Of a stretch of 64,000 bases of DNA, positions 53,671 to 64,000 are shown one piece after another (position 1 is the stretch's first letter; every line of letters begins with the position of its first letter). The notes below the pieces were generated by a model, which was not told the DNA's origin, did no database searches, and saw nothing but the letters and a program-made list of their open reading frames with translations. The DNA is from Anagrus nilaparvatae. Taxonomy: Eukaryota > Arthropoda > Insecta > Hymenoptera > Mymaridae. A program made the translations under genes and the position numbers. The stretch lies in NCBI GenBank assembly GCA_022575985.1, contig JAKSXM010000007.1:66308501-66372500 (forward strand), written 5' to 3'.

Positions 53671-54425
53671 ATGCGGGATATTAAGGTAAACCGGGTGTAT
53701 TTTAGAAAAAGACCTGTTTTAGTTTAAAAGTTGGCAAAAAATATACCAAATGCTTTTGACCACTTAGATTTCATACCAGAGCGAACTTTAATTGAAGACA
53801 GATTTTTGGGGCCCATAAAGCATGCCTTTTTTATTGGGTCCGACCCATCAACTCAACGTTATAAGGAACAGCATATCCAAAAGCGGAAGACCATAAAAGT
53901 TGTAGCCCAGTTCCCGCAAGCATGTGTCTGGAAAATTAAAACGGAAGTTATTTCCTCTTTATTTACATTCGTTGCTTTGGTTCAAACCCAGTAAGTATTA
54001 ATTATTACAGTATTAATTCATTACAGTATTAATATTAACAAATAACGCGTTTGCACCAAATTCGGTTCCTACGTGTTAGCGTACTCAAAGTACCAATAAC
54101 GCGTTTGCACCAAATTCGGTTCACACGTGTTAGCGTACTCAAAGTACCAATAACGCGTTTGCACCAAATTCGGTTCAATCGTGTCTCAAAGTACAAAGTA
54201 CAAATAAGTCGCATTTTTTATAGACTGCCTGATGAAATTGAATTCTCGGACATACTGGATTTTGAAATATCAGTGAATGACATAGTTCAGGACGAGCCTA
54301 ACCTACTTTTGTACCAGTACGTCGCCTGGTTAATCGCTGGAGCTGTGGAAATCCCAAAACCGTTGGTAGAGACCATAGTTAGGCATTTATTCAGAGGTGA
54401 TTGCAATTCGACTGGGTTCGATCGG
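53671..54425 (+). pseudogene. two-exon unknown gene with one stop, cut by repeat R and the P element
   Basis: From the ATG at 53671 the frame runs 18 codons to a TAA (53725-53727), then continues open to a donor CCCA|GTAAGT at 53990. Exon 2 (acceptor TTTTATAG|, 54224) is open in the matching phase and reads LPDEIEFSDILDFEIS and YVAWLIAGAVEIPKPLVETI until it runs into repeat R at 54426 and the P-element end, where it meets a stop at 54480. Composition is near normal for coding DNA. The intron holds three 54-bp tandem repeats. Domain not recognised. A TTG-initiated 87-codon ORF at 53731 is the rest of exon 1. Confidence 0.45.
54041..54190. repeat. 54-bp tandem repeat, three units
   Basis: Units at 54041, 54095 and 54149 start AATAACGCGTTTGCACCAAA and contain GTGTTAGCGTACTCAAAGTA. 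The period is a multiple of three, so an ORF runs through it, but it lies in the inferred intron. Confidence 0.9.
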
Positions 54426-54469
54426 TTAGATTACTTGTACTTGTATCTTTGTATGTGCTTGTATGTACA

Positions 54470-57400
54470 CAACGAGTTATAGACATGGAGAGAGCGTTCC
54501 TATACTTTACTTAAAAGACGAATGGGCTCGTTTTCTTACAATAAAATTCTTACCATCTGTCTCTTTCAATATTCTCTTTTCTTGTCCCTCTCGTTATATT
54601 CTTTCTTTATACTGTTGTTTGTACCACGTTTATACTTAAACTATACATTATACTCGGATTGTACATACTTTCTACTTCAGCAGAGTTTTGGAGCAACTAA
54701 CGCGCCTCGTGTTTAATATAAATAAAAAAATAATATAAAAAACAAGTATATAAACAAATAGAAAACTTTTTTAAACAATTTTTAAAATGGGTAAAACTTG
54801 TTGCGTACTTAATTGTCGTTTAACTTGGGATTTACAATTACCTAATATTATATTTCACGGGTTTCTTACAAAAGAATGCTACAAAAAAGAATGGATTTCT
54901 ATTTTAGAGAAGCATTCGTCAAATGAGATTCTTTCAAAAAAAAATCGTTGTGTTTGTAGTAGACATTTCAATAATAGTGATTATTTTGTTAATACAAAAA
55001 AGTTAATTAAAGGAAGGTTTCCACAAAATTTTGAACCGTTAATAAAAAGCAGCAGGTAAGCCAATTTTTTTTTTAATTATTATAAACAGTTCCAGTAAAT
55101 AGTGTAATGTTATTAGCTCCAGGTCTATTTTCTTTTCCAGTAGTGCTCTTGGACAAAGCAGCGAAATCGAGGAACAACCCAGACAAGACAATTTAATACC
55201 CTGGGAAGTTGAGCCAGAAATCTTGCATGAAGAAACTGACATGGTTAAGGATGCGTCAGCAATTATTGGGTAAATATTTATTGTCAAATAATAATTATCA
55301 TCATAACAATTTTTAAATAATTTTTTTTTTAATTTTACAGCACTTCTTCTTTGAACGTCTTTGAAGAGCTAAAAAAAGGTCAAGCTAAAATGCAGGCAAT
55401 GGAGGCTCTGTTTAAATCTCAAAATAGAAAACTGCAAGAAAAACTTCAGGCTATGGAGGCAAATCTTAAAGCTGATAGAAAAAATTATGAAGAAAATATA
55501 AAAAATTTGGAAGAGTAAATAAAAAATTTAGAAGATGGTAGCATTGTGATGCAGAAACTTATGGATGGACGAGAAGAGCTTAACAAAAATAAAATAAAAG
55601 GTTTTGAACGCAGAGAAAAGGTCCTGCAAAAGAAATTACGGAAATCAAAGCTGACTAATGATACAAGAAAGCAAATAATAAAAAATTTAAAACGACAAAA
55701 TGGAAGGCTGCGTAAGAAAGTATTAGAATGGAAGTCGATTGCCGACTGTTTGAAACAAAAGAAACTGATAACCGATGAACTTAGCTGTGCTATCCAGGTA
55801 AAGAATGAATGCAATACAGTTTTATATAAATAATTGTCTTATAATTTATAGCTTTATTTATACATAAATTATAATTATAAAGCATAAGAAATTTTATTGT
55901 GATTTGTGTAATTATATTGTAAAATTGTACACTTATTTCCAATTATTTATTAAGTAAGTATGAAAATTGAATTAAGTTTTTCTGGTGTGGTATTGTAAAT
56001 TCAATTATTTATAGCTTTATTAATTAATAGCTTTATTAAAATTAAGTTAATTTATTATTAAATATGAAATATAAATATGAAGTGTAATTAGAACCATTTT
56101 CATTGTACACATTTTTATAAATAAATAGGTATATAAGACTATGTTACAACCAAAAATGTATATAATACTAAATTTTCATTTTTATAACAAAACCCGCACT
56201 TTTTATTTAAGGATTTGATACCTGAAAAAGATTTGTTGCAGCTGCTAAACAATCGAAGTAGGTCGAAACCTTCATTACCCAAGAGTTGGAGGAAATTTGC
56301 CTGCAGTTTATTTTTTTATTCGCCTAAGGCCTATAATTATGTTAGGGATACCATATTAAAGTTCCTTCCGCATCAAAAAACTATCAAAAGGTGGTATAGA
56401 AATATACATGTCGAATCTGGTATCAGTAAAGCCAGTTTATTAGCTATAAAACACAAAGTATCTGAATCTGATGAAAAGCTTTTCTGCAACCTGGTATTAG
56501 ACGAGATGGCGTTAAAAAGGAAAATAGAGCTAATAGGTAAAAAAGAATATGGCTATGTTGATATAGGTAAGGATTCAGTGACAGAGCCAGGTGCCACAAA
56601 TGTATATGTCGGTATGTTAGTTTGCGTAAATAGTCATTGGAAAATTCCTGTTTGCACTTATTTTATTACCGAATTGACGGCAATCCAAAAAAAAAATGTT
56701 GTAATTGATTTATTAACTGCCCTCCACGACACAGGGGTAACGGTGGTATCCGTGACTTCTGATGCTCCAAAATGCAATTTCGCTATGTTTAATTCTCTAG
56801 GGGCAGATTTAAGAGTAAAAGGCTCTAATAAATATTTTTTTCTTCATCCTATCACAAAAAAGAAGGTTTATGTTATGTTAGATGCATGCCATAGCCTTAA
56901 AAATATTCGTAATTCTTTTGCTAAATGTGATCAAATTATGAGAGATAGTGACGGGAGGGAAATTAAATTCGAATATATAAGACGATTAGTCGAAATAGCC
57001 GATTTCCATTTTGGTCTTGTTAATGCCCACAAATTACAAGTCGAACATTTAGCCTGGGAAGAAAATAAAATGAATGTAAGAATCGCTGCTCAAACTTTGA
57101 GCGAAAGTGTTAGCAAAGCTCTTAATCATAATAGAATTAAGAATAAAATTCCTGCTTTTCATGGTTCCGAGGGAACGGCAAATTTTTGCTCGGAAATAAA
57201 TTCAGGTTTTGATATATTAAATTCGCGAACTTTATATGCAGCAGATCCATCCAAAGTAGGAATAACGGAAAAAAATATTGACGAAATTGAAAAGAAGGCT
57301 AAAAACCTTAAAAATTATATAAGTGGGCTAAAGTATGAAGATGGTCAAAGGGTTATTGACGGTGAGAGACGAGCAGGATTCGTAGGATTTATTTCGGCAT

Positions 57401-58769
57401 TAGAAAATGTAATTGAAATATACAAAAATTATATAAAAGGTAATAAGGGTGGATACCTTTTGACGTACAAGCTAAGTCAAGACCATATCGAGCTTTTCTT
57501 TAGCTGTGTACGTCGAAGAGGTGGAGATAATGATAACCCTACGCCTTTCAGTTATATAGGTATATATAAGGAGTTGTTGGTATATGCTGATATTAGAGGG
57601 TCAGAAAAAGCCAATTGCATTGCAATCGATAAGACTGAGCTTATGAAAATATCAGCAAAAAATACTAAGCCCGCGGACCCTTATGACTACACTGACGACA
57701 CTGAACTGATTCGGTATAGGGATGAAACAGGGGGTAAAATATACGATGCTTTGGGCAAGGAATTAGTGCAAAATGACAACAAAATTATTTTAACATATCA
57801 AAATGTAGGCTACGTCAACTCCATAGTGACGTATATTGGAGGGTCTATTTGTAGAAGTATTTGTCGTTTCATAAGATGTAAAAATTGCCCCTTTTATTTA
57901 TTAAAACAGCCAAATGATACTAATGATGAATCGAATTCATTAATTGACATAAAAAATAGAGGTGGGCTTAAATACCCCTCTGCAGATGTAATTACAATAT
58001 GCCGAGCTGCTGAAAATTATTTCCAAAATTATTACAAATCAAAAAAAGGTATATTTAAGGCTCTTGTATTTAATTGTGCATAAGACATCCCACTGCACAT
58101 TTTACCTATAAATCACAATTTCACTCCGTTAAAAAAAAAAGAAATTTCGGAAAAAAAACACCGAATTATAGTCATTAATTATATCATTGGCAGATACTTA
58201 GAATTAAGGATAAATAAATATGAAAAAAATAAGAAACGTTCAGAAAAAAAAATTAGACGAATATACACTAAACTAATTCACTTCAAGCAGCAATAACTCA
58301 ATAAATTAACATTATATTAATTCTATTTTTTTAAGCTTAAAATTGTAAACTATATTAGTTTTTATACATAAATTTTAATGTAAATTAAATAACAAAAAAT
58401 AAATAATTTATAACTAATAATAAACGAAAATTCTATTTTTTTTAAGTTTAAAATTGTAAAATATCTAGGTTTTTTTATATATAAATTTTAATGTAAATTA
58501 AATAACAAAAAATAAATAATTTATAACTAATAAACGAAAATTCTATTTTTTTTAAGTTTAAAATTGTAAAATATCTATAGGTTTTTAATATACATAAAAT
58601 ACAAAAAAAACGCAATATATCTATAGGTTTTGTTTTTAATTTAATATACATACACATAAAATAAAACGCACGCAATAAGAGTAAAAGAGAGCGCTAGTAA
58701 ACGTTATATGATCATTTTTCGGGCCCACCCCCCACCACTTATTGCTCTCTCCATGTCTATAACTCGTTG
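54470..58769 (+). mobile_element. complete 4.3-kb P-superfamily transposon
   Basis: Perfect 26-bp TIRs begin CAACGAGTTATAGACATGGA at 54470 and end with the inverse at 58769. TATGTACA is duplicated exactly at 54462-54469 and 58770-58777. A CA terminus, 8-bp duplication and THAP-RNase H transposase define the P superfamily. The insertion lies in repeat R, whose uninterrupted copy at 52327-52662 gives the empty site. Near the right end a ~110-bp unit is repeated 2.5 times (58320, 58430, 58541). Both TIRs being identical argues for a recent insertion. Confidence 0.95.
54787..58083 (+). pseudogene. P-element/THAP9-like transposase, four exons, one in-frame stop
   Basis: Exons 54787-55055, 55141-55269, 55341-55797 and 56212-58083 join in phase (GT-AG throughout), 908 codons in total. 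Exon 1 is a THAP domain: C6, C10, then C57-x2-H60, with the conserved Trp at 35. Exon 3 is a long coiled coil (dimerisation) broken by TAA at 55516-55518. Exon 4 carries the RNase H-like core: D in LVLDEM (residue 96 of the exon ORF), D183 in TSDAP, D223 in MLDACH, and E426 in SQDHIELFFSCVRRRGG, the P-type catalytic Glu signature, plus a C-terminal Cys cluster (CRFIRCKNC). All key residues appear intact. The lone stop lies between DNA-binding and catalytic parts, so the element is probably inactive or the site is polymorphic. Confidence 0.9.
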
Positions 58770-59085
58770 TATGTACAGGATATGTTCTTTGTTCTTTGTT
58801 CAATAATATCTTGTTTTCAGTAAACAAGATATTGTTGAACAAAGAATAAAGAACATATCTTTTATCGGCTTATTTACATATAAAAGCTATGATGTGGTGC
58901 GAGCAGGGCTAGAATGTTCTATTACTTGTTCATGTATTTTTGTAAAGGTTTGTAAAGGAAAGGATGTTTGTAATGTGATAAGAGTAATGTATATTACTTG
59001 CAATTAAGATTATTGCTGACTGAACAAAGGACAAAGAACATATCCTGCACAAACATACAGGCAATCAAGATTAAAAAATTCTAAA

Positions 59086-59289
59086 ATTTTATATTAGTGT
59101 AAACAAATTTCCATTATTCTATACAACTAAACTGATGGATGCGAGTCATGCGAGTGTGCAAATTTGCAAAACCTTAAATTTAAGGATTCACCAAAATCAA
59201 TATAATTATATAATTACCAAAGTCAAAAACCTATACTCAATTGAAAAAAAAAATTTCTAAATCTTTTTTATATATCGTTTCGGACATTA
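59086..59289. other. short spacer after repeat R
   Basis: AT-rich; nothing supported. Confidence 0.4.
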
Positions 59290-59535
59290 AGCTCCAGTCT
59301 TTCAAAGTTTTGGCGCGAATGGATAGATGCACCAGAGAATACTCTAAATTTGAGAAGACAGGTCAGACGCTATATTGCATCTGTTATTGTATGGATCGCC
59401 GAATCATGGCACATGCCTGACGGATGGTGCAAATCACCTGATATGGTTGCTGAACTTAGAAGGCCTCAACTAGCAGCAGTCGAAATTCGACGGGAAATCA
59501 TATCACGACGCGTTTGTATGAGGGCATATCTGTGA
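59290..59535 (+). CDS. unknown ORF fragment
   Basis: Open from about 59290 to a TGA at 59533; the ATG-like start used by simple ORF calling is inside it. It encodes LSKFWREWIDAPENTLNLRR, then a helix and SWHMPDGWCKSPDMVAELRR. Normal composition suggests real but fragmentary coding sequence, probably of a mobile element. A second frame (CCSDIKLQ-type) over the start is not supported. Confidence 0.3.
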   Translation, partial: SSSLSKFWREWIDAPENTLNLRRQVRRYIASVIVWIAESWHMPDGWCKSPDMVAELRRPQLAAVEIRREIISRRVCMRAYL

Positions 59536-59668
59536 ATCCGTAACAACGATGAACTTAATACACTATTTGATCAACATAGAAATTCCTAGTAGTTCTTTAC
59601 TGGTGCTAACTTTTATAGACATGTAAATATTATTATGCAAGCTCCTCAAAAACGCCCCATTGAATTAA

Positions 59669-59968
59669 GTTACTGACGAAGAATCGGGACCATCAACACG
59701 TGGCTCAATAGCAGATGTTAAATCTGATGCTACTGAGGAAGAGTCCGACTTAAATGAAGGTATACATGATCATGATATTATTGTAAGTCCTATATCTTCT
59801 CATATTACTAACGATCTAACGTTGGGAACACCTAAAAAATCTAAAACATCCCACGTTCCAATGAGTGATCGTGTCCTGCGATCTAATATTAAGAAAGAGA
59901 GTCACGACGTTCCAGATGATGACGGACCAGTAGATTGGAATGATTTACATGACGATGATGAATTTTAA
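59669..59968 (+). CDS. acidic open segment without start codon
   Basis: Ninety-nine codons open from a TAA at 59666 to a TAA at 59966: TDEESGPSTRGS, TPKKSKTSHVPMSDRVLRSN and an acidic end (WNDLHDDDEF). It resembles a linker or tail exon. About 220 bp on, 60184-60291 encodes 35 residues ending PYFLRSRARH, a motif often seen at the C-terminus of retroelement polyproteins. Probably debris of one element. Confidence 0.3.
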   Translation, partial: VTDEESGPSTRGSIADVKSDATEEESDLNEGIHDHDIIVSPISSHITNDLTLGTPKKSKTSHVPMSDRVLRSNIKKESHDVPDDDGPVDWNDLHDDDEF

Positions 59969-60299
59969 TCTCCTCTGACGTCTTCGAATCCCGAGAAACG
60001 TCCTCCTCTGAGAGACATGTACCTTATCTTAAGTGTCTTTCGACTGTATATTCAAAACATGTATTATAGTATAATTTTAAATTTAAAATTTTAGTTGTAT
60101 TATTGATATTTACTTTGAATTTATTTTAATGTTTGATCATTTATTAGTTAGTAATATTATCATTGATTATAGATGTCGATATAATGGACGATGAAAACGA
60201 CATTCATCCTCAAGACCGTTTTATAATAAATCCAGTCTTAAATCCTAATCCTATATCGCCTTATTTCCTTCGATCCAGAGCACGCCATTAATATCATTA

Positions 60300-60785
60300 T
60301 GCATGCGTTTATCAATATATGGTGATTATTCGTTGTGATTAATATCAGACTAAATATATGCAGTATTTAGTATACATGTAATTTTACATTTATTATCATT
60401 TTTAGGCTACTTACGTCACTTACGAAATACAGTGAACGTAATTTGTTTTATTTCAAGTATTTATTCATTAAATCAACATGTGACGAATTCTTTTACATGA
60501 ATGAGTTTATTATCCATATGATCGATAATTACGTGTGTATATATTAACTTTTAAGAATGTATATATGTAAATATTTTATTAGCGCACTATGTTAATTATA
60601 TTACTGACTCTTGTGGCACAAGCATTTTTAAATAAAATATAAAGGTAATATTGTTTTTAGATAAATAATAATAATGCCAAAATTTTTTTCTCTTTTCAAC
60701 TCTTACATTGATAAATTTTTGCTTGTATTAAATGTAAAGACAAGAACAAAATAATATATATTTTACTTTTCTTCTTTTCTTATTT
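60300..60785. other. AT-rich spacer
   Basis: Nothing supported. Confidence 0.45.
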
Positions 60786-60789
60786 TTAT

Positions 60790-62219
60790 AAGGCTATGCT
60801 CTAACAATTTTTTATACTGTTCAGAAAACTATGCATGATTTAGATTCTTTATTTCAAAATCTGACAAATATTTGCTTCAAAAAGGCTAGTTCAGCTTTTC
60901 TTAACGCATATCCTCGAGTTTGACTATAAGCATTATACTAATTATAGTCGAACTCGAAGGGATCCAAAAGCTTGTTTTTTCTATAGTGCACAAAATACTT
61001 GTCGAAATGACTTGAAATCTTGCAAAAAGATCATGCAAAGTGTCCTTAACAGTATAAATAATTGATAGAAAAAATATGCAACAGCAATTCTATTTTAAGG
61101 TTTTTATTTCAAAAAGCTTTCATTTTCATTTCGAATTTTAAATAGTACAAAATTTATTTGCTGCTGGAACATGCTCTTTTAATCTTTTATATAGTTCAGA
61201 ACACTTTTCATGATCTTGTAGGTCTATTTCAAGATCTCCTGACAAATATTTTCTTCATAAAGGCTAATTTTAGCTTTTGGTCACCTCATACTGCTGAATC
61301 GTACTTGATGTAACCAAAATATTTGTTTTTGCTATTGTGCATTAAATATTTATCAGAATAATTTGATATCTTGCAACAAGATCATTCAAAGTGTCCTATG
61401 CAGTAAAAGTAATTGTTAGAAAAAGTATATAATAAAATTTTAATTGTTAATTTATATTAATCCGCTTGAAATGGTCTTGGAAAAGCAGCACTTGGTGGTG
61501 CTGTTTTAGGAGGTCTTGGAGGAGCAGAAGTTAATAGTCCTGCTTTAGTAGGTCTTGAAGGACTTTTCCTTGATGAAACTTTTATTTATTTTTATTTAAA
61601 AAGGTTTCCTCATTTTGCGAAATTGCATGGATCCATAAATGAATTATTATAATGAAGTATTATAATGTAGTATTTTATGCACTATAGAAAAAACAAGCTT
61701 TTGAAAATATTCAAGTGCCATTTACCAGCAGGCGAGCTTACCCTATCTCCCTTGCAGGTAAAGAAAGCTACATGAAAGCAGCCACATGACCAAGTCCTCC
61801 AAGACCTAAAGCGTTCTGCTACCAATTAACACTACCAACTCCTGCTCCTTCAGGAACTCCTAAAACTGCACTAAAAACAGCTTTTTTCAAAAAAATATTT
61901 TAAAGAGATCCTGAAATGAGCAAAAAGATCATGCACAGTGATCTGAACAATATAAAAAATTGATAGAGCAAGTACCAGCAGCATATAAAGTTCTGATTAT
62001 TTAAAATTTCAAATTAAAATGAAAGTTTTTTGAAATAAAAATCTTAAAATAGAATTGCTATTGCATACTTTTTCTATCAATTATTTATATTGTTTAGGAC
62101 ACTGCATGATCTTGTTGCAAGGTTTCAAGCCATTTCGACAAGTATTTTGTGCACTATAGAAAAAACAAGAAGCTATGCGTTAAGAAATGCTAACACTAGC
62201 CTTTTTTAAAGCAAATATT
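60790..62219. repeat. 1.4-kb fold-back with direct and inverted copies
   Basis: Arms 60867-61145 and 61997-62219 are inverted copies (TTAACGCAT, AACAAGCTTTTGGATC region, CACTATAGAAAAAACAAG, ATTGATAGAAAAAATATGC, TCTTAAAATAGAATTGCT). A diverged direct copy of the left arm occupies 61180-61450 (period about 386). The centre holds Pro-rich coding-like sequence, minus strand at 61457-61575 (SAPPRPPKTAPPSAAFPR) and plus strand at 61783-61875 (PSPPRPK), that is, inverted duplicates. Confidence 0.7.
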
Positions 62220-62426
62220 AAAAAAAAAAAAATTATAATAATAAACAATAATTAATAAAAAACCATTAATCTATTCATATTGAATTTCTGTTTGCATTAT
62301 TTTATTTTTCGTCTGCTCTAACATTTTATGTTATATTATACCTATAAGTTGGCAACAATAGCTAATCGCGGGTATAATCGTGCGGTTTTGTCAAACGCAC
62401 GGTTTTCAGCGATCTGTCTGGAAGTT

Positions 62427-62538
62427 TAGAAAAAATCGCTGATCCCTCTTCTATGCGCTCGACACTTTTTTAACTTATATTTTAGAAAAAATCGCCGATC
62501 CCTCTTCTATGCGCTCGGCACTTTTTTGAACTTTTTAA
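62427..62538. repeat. 56-bp direct repeat, two copies
   Basis: TAGAAAAAATCGCYGATCCC plus TCTTCTATGCGCTCGRCAC occurs at 62427 and 62483, ending just before the acceptor at 62550. Confidence 0.9.
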
Positions 62539-62550
62539 TATTTTTTTTAG

Positions 62551-64000
62551 CACCTCTCTGAACGTTACGGAAAATTAAATGTTGTTGAGAAAACGGGCTA
62601 CGATATGGAAGCTATTTCCTTGGGGCAATTTAAAAATCCTGACCTGCAAAAATACTCCAGCCTCATCGTAAGTAAAAAATTTTTTTTTTTTAAATTAAAA
62701 TTTTAAATCTTGTTAACCTTATTTTACAACTTATATACTATTTTATTGTTTTTGGTTTCGGAAAATAGTTGATGTTTTTGATTCCAAAAAGGAGGATTAC
62801 CATAGTGCTATCAAACCCGACGATGATCATTATTACCGGGAGCAGTTCACTCATTTAGCGGTAAAGAAACAGCCCTTAAGTTTGTATAAGTACGTGGACC
62901 TCTTACCCGATGACATCGAAAAGTTTTTGGCTCAGACCTACAATGATCCGTCTGATGTTGCGGACATTGGTGATGACTTGTCTTGTAAGTCCGACGTTGC
63001 CCAGGCTAAAAAAAAATTTGATGCACGCGCTGCTAGCACTAAATCTTACTTTATGGTCTGAGACATTCCTGTTTCCAGAAATATCACGCCAAAAATACAG
63101 CTTTTTAAGCACAGTCCTAGCAGTGATATACTTATACCAACTTTATTGGACTCTGCGGGTAAGTTTTCCTAATTTTACCTTATCCTAACTCTATAAATAT
63201 TATTATTATTTTTTGTTTTTTTTTTAACTTAACTTTAACAAAAATTTATCACTTTTAGGTTACCATAGTAGTATGGTTTACTTCGGTGAGCCCTACAGTT
63301 CAACCGTTATTCATGTAGAACCCGGTATACTTTCAACAATGAATGTCGTCCTCCGAGGTAAAAAGGGTTGGCGAATGTTCCCCGAACCGTCCATGATAAA
63401 AATTGAGGAATAATGGCAGGCTTGGGGTGTTAAATGACGTAAGGGCTGCACCACTGAAGATTGTACTTTCTGCAATTGCCGTAACGCGTCATTACACGCC
63501 CCTGTATATTTTATGTCGTCAGCCTTCCTGGACGGACATAATATTGAATATTATGACTTCGTTCAGGGCGAGGGAGACCTAATGGTTGTTAACCCAGCAG
63601 TGGGGCATTGTGTTGTAAACTTAAGTTATTGAGCCGCTGAAGCTAAAACTATAATGCCTTTTTCCTTGGTTAGCAACCGGTCTGAGAACATGACATGCGG
63701 ATGTCCGTTTGGAAGGACCTTCGCCCCATTGAGTCATCTTGGATATTATTTTGACACCAATACCAGCTTGATGTGTCTTCATCCTAAATGCACGTTTGGT
63801 ATTGCCGAATCCAAGGAGGCTTTTGAAAAACATAAGAGGGATCACATAAAACTCACTTGCGAGTTTTGTGGCATGATGACTTCTTTTCCTAGAAATTTAC
63901 AGCGGCATATCCGAACTGTTCATGCAACCCAGTCTGCTCACTGCTATGCTTGTGTCAAGCCTTTAAAACCAGCAACTCTGGAAAAGCACCATTTGGGTCA
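62551..64000 (+). pseudogene. JmjC-domain plus C2H2 zinc-finger gene, stop-containing, off window
   Basis: Exon-like segments: 62551-62667 (LSERYGKLNVVEKTGYDMEA, donor ATC|GTAAGT), 62769-63158 (after AATAG|, donor GCGG|GTAAGT) and 63259 to the window end (after TTTTAG|). The third carries a JmjC fold: SSTVIHVEPG (metal ligands H and E), GKKGWRMFPE, DFVQGEGDLMVVNPAVGHCV (third ligand H). A Cys/His-rich tail follows, with C2H2 finger LTCEFCGMMTSFPRNLQRHI. In-frame stops at 63059 (TGA), 63411 (TAA), 63435 (TGA) and 63630 (TGA), and a phase break at the first intron, indicate a pseudogene. By family, a 2-oxoglutarate/Fe(II) histone demethylase-like protein. Base composition is clearly richer in G+C than the rest of the window. 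Could be transposon-borne. Confidence 0.65.

Noticed and set aside
54051..54482. 143-codon plus-strand ORF from 54051
   Set aside because: Its first 54 codons are a translation of the intronic 54-bp repeat; only the part after 54224 is taken as exon.
55039..55814. Minus-strand Ser/Phe-rich ORFs
   Set aside because: Antisense to the P-element transposase exons.
59350..59535. ATG at 59350 as the true start
   Set aside because: The protein-like frame extends upstream of it, so the ATG is internal.
62903..63188. Separate small ORFs on both strands
   Set aside because: Other-frame readings of the JmjC pseudogene.

Overview
The window reads as a very AT-rich arthropod, most likely insect, nuclear genome. 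There are GT-AG introns, tandem C2H2 zinc-finger genes, and relics of many eukaryotic transposon classes (P, CACTA/EnSpm-like, Helitron, Ty3/gypsy, Polinton/Maverick, a tRNA-headed SINE, TTAA-target and 9-bp-target MITEs). Nothing looks bacterial. The species cannot be named from the sequence.

Layout. (1) 0-18.5 kb: five C2H2 zinc-finger genes, all on the minus strand (one cut by the window edge). They are separated by AT-rich spacers and by a block of decayed transposons at 7.2-10.2 kb (gypsy gag, an unrecognised ORF with 116-bp repeats, Helitron Rep). A 619-bp MITE with 9-bp target duplications sits at 15.8 kb. (2) 18.5-31 kb: no convincing host gene. This stretch holds GC-rich twin hairpins (22.7 kb) and a 5.4-kb nest of inverted repeats (23.9-29.3 kb). 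In the nest, fragments of a CACTA/EnSpm-like transposase are split by a 2.2-kb palindromic element, which is itself split by a 329-bp hairpin element. The outer arms end in arrays of AGATCT-type units repeated every 10 bp. (3) 31-51 kb: a cluster of small, spliced, acidic or coiled-coil genes that I do not recognise, many joined by phase-1 introns. It includes an array of eight 224-bp units, each carrying a 75-nt microexon-like segment with phase-1 ends, and two paralogous genes (33 and 50 kb). Repeats interrupt it: a long-TIR MITE, a TTAA MITE inside a ~143-bp satellite fold-back, a SINE and a Polinton DNA polymerase relic. (4) 51-59 kb: MITEs, palindromes and a complete 4.3-kb P-superfamily transposon (54470-58769) with 26-bp TIRs and 8-bp target duplications. 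It interrupts a repeat whose uninterrupted paralogue lies at 52.3 kb. Its four-exon THAP transposase is intact apart from one in-frame stop. (5) 59-64 kb: ORF fragments, another fold-back, then a visibly more GC-rich, stop-containing JmjC plus zinc-finger gene running off the window.

The zinc-finger genes probably encode nuclear DNA-binding proteins. The middle cluster is the most likely place for something undescribed. The rest is mainly layered transposon history, in which inverted arms and paralogous copies serve as internal empty sites that date and bound the insertions.
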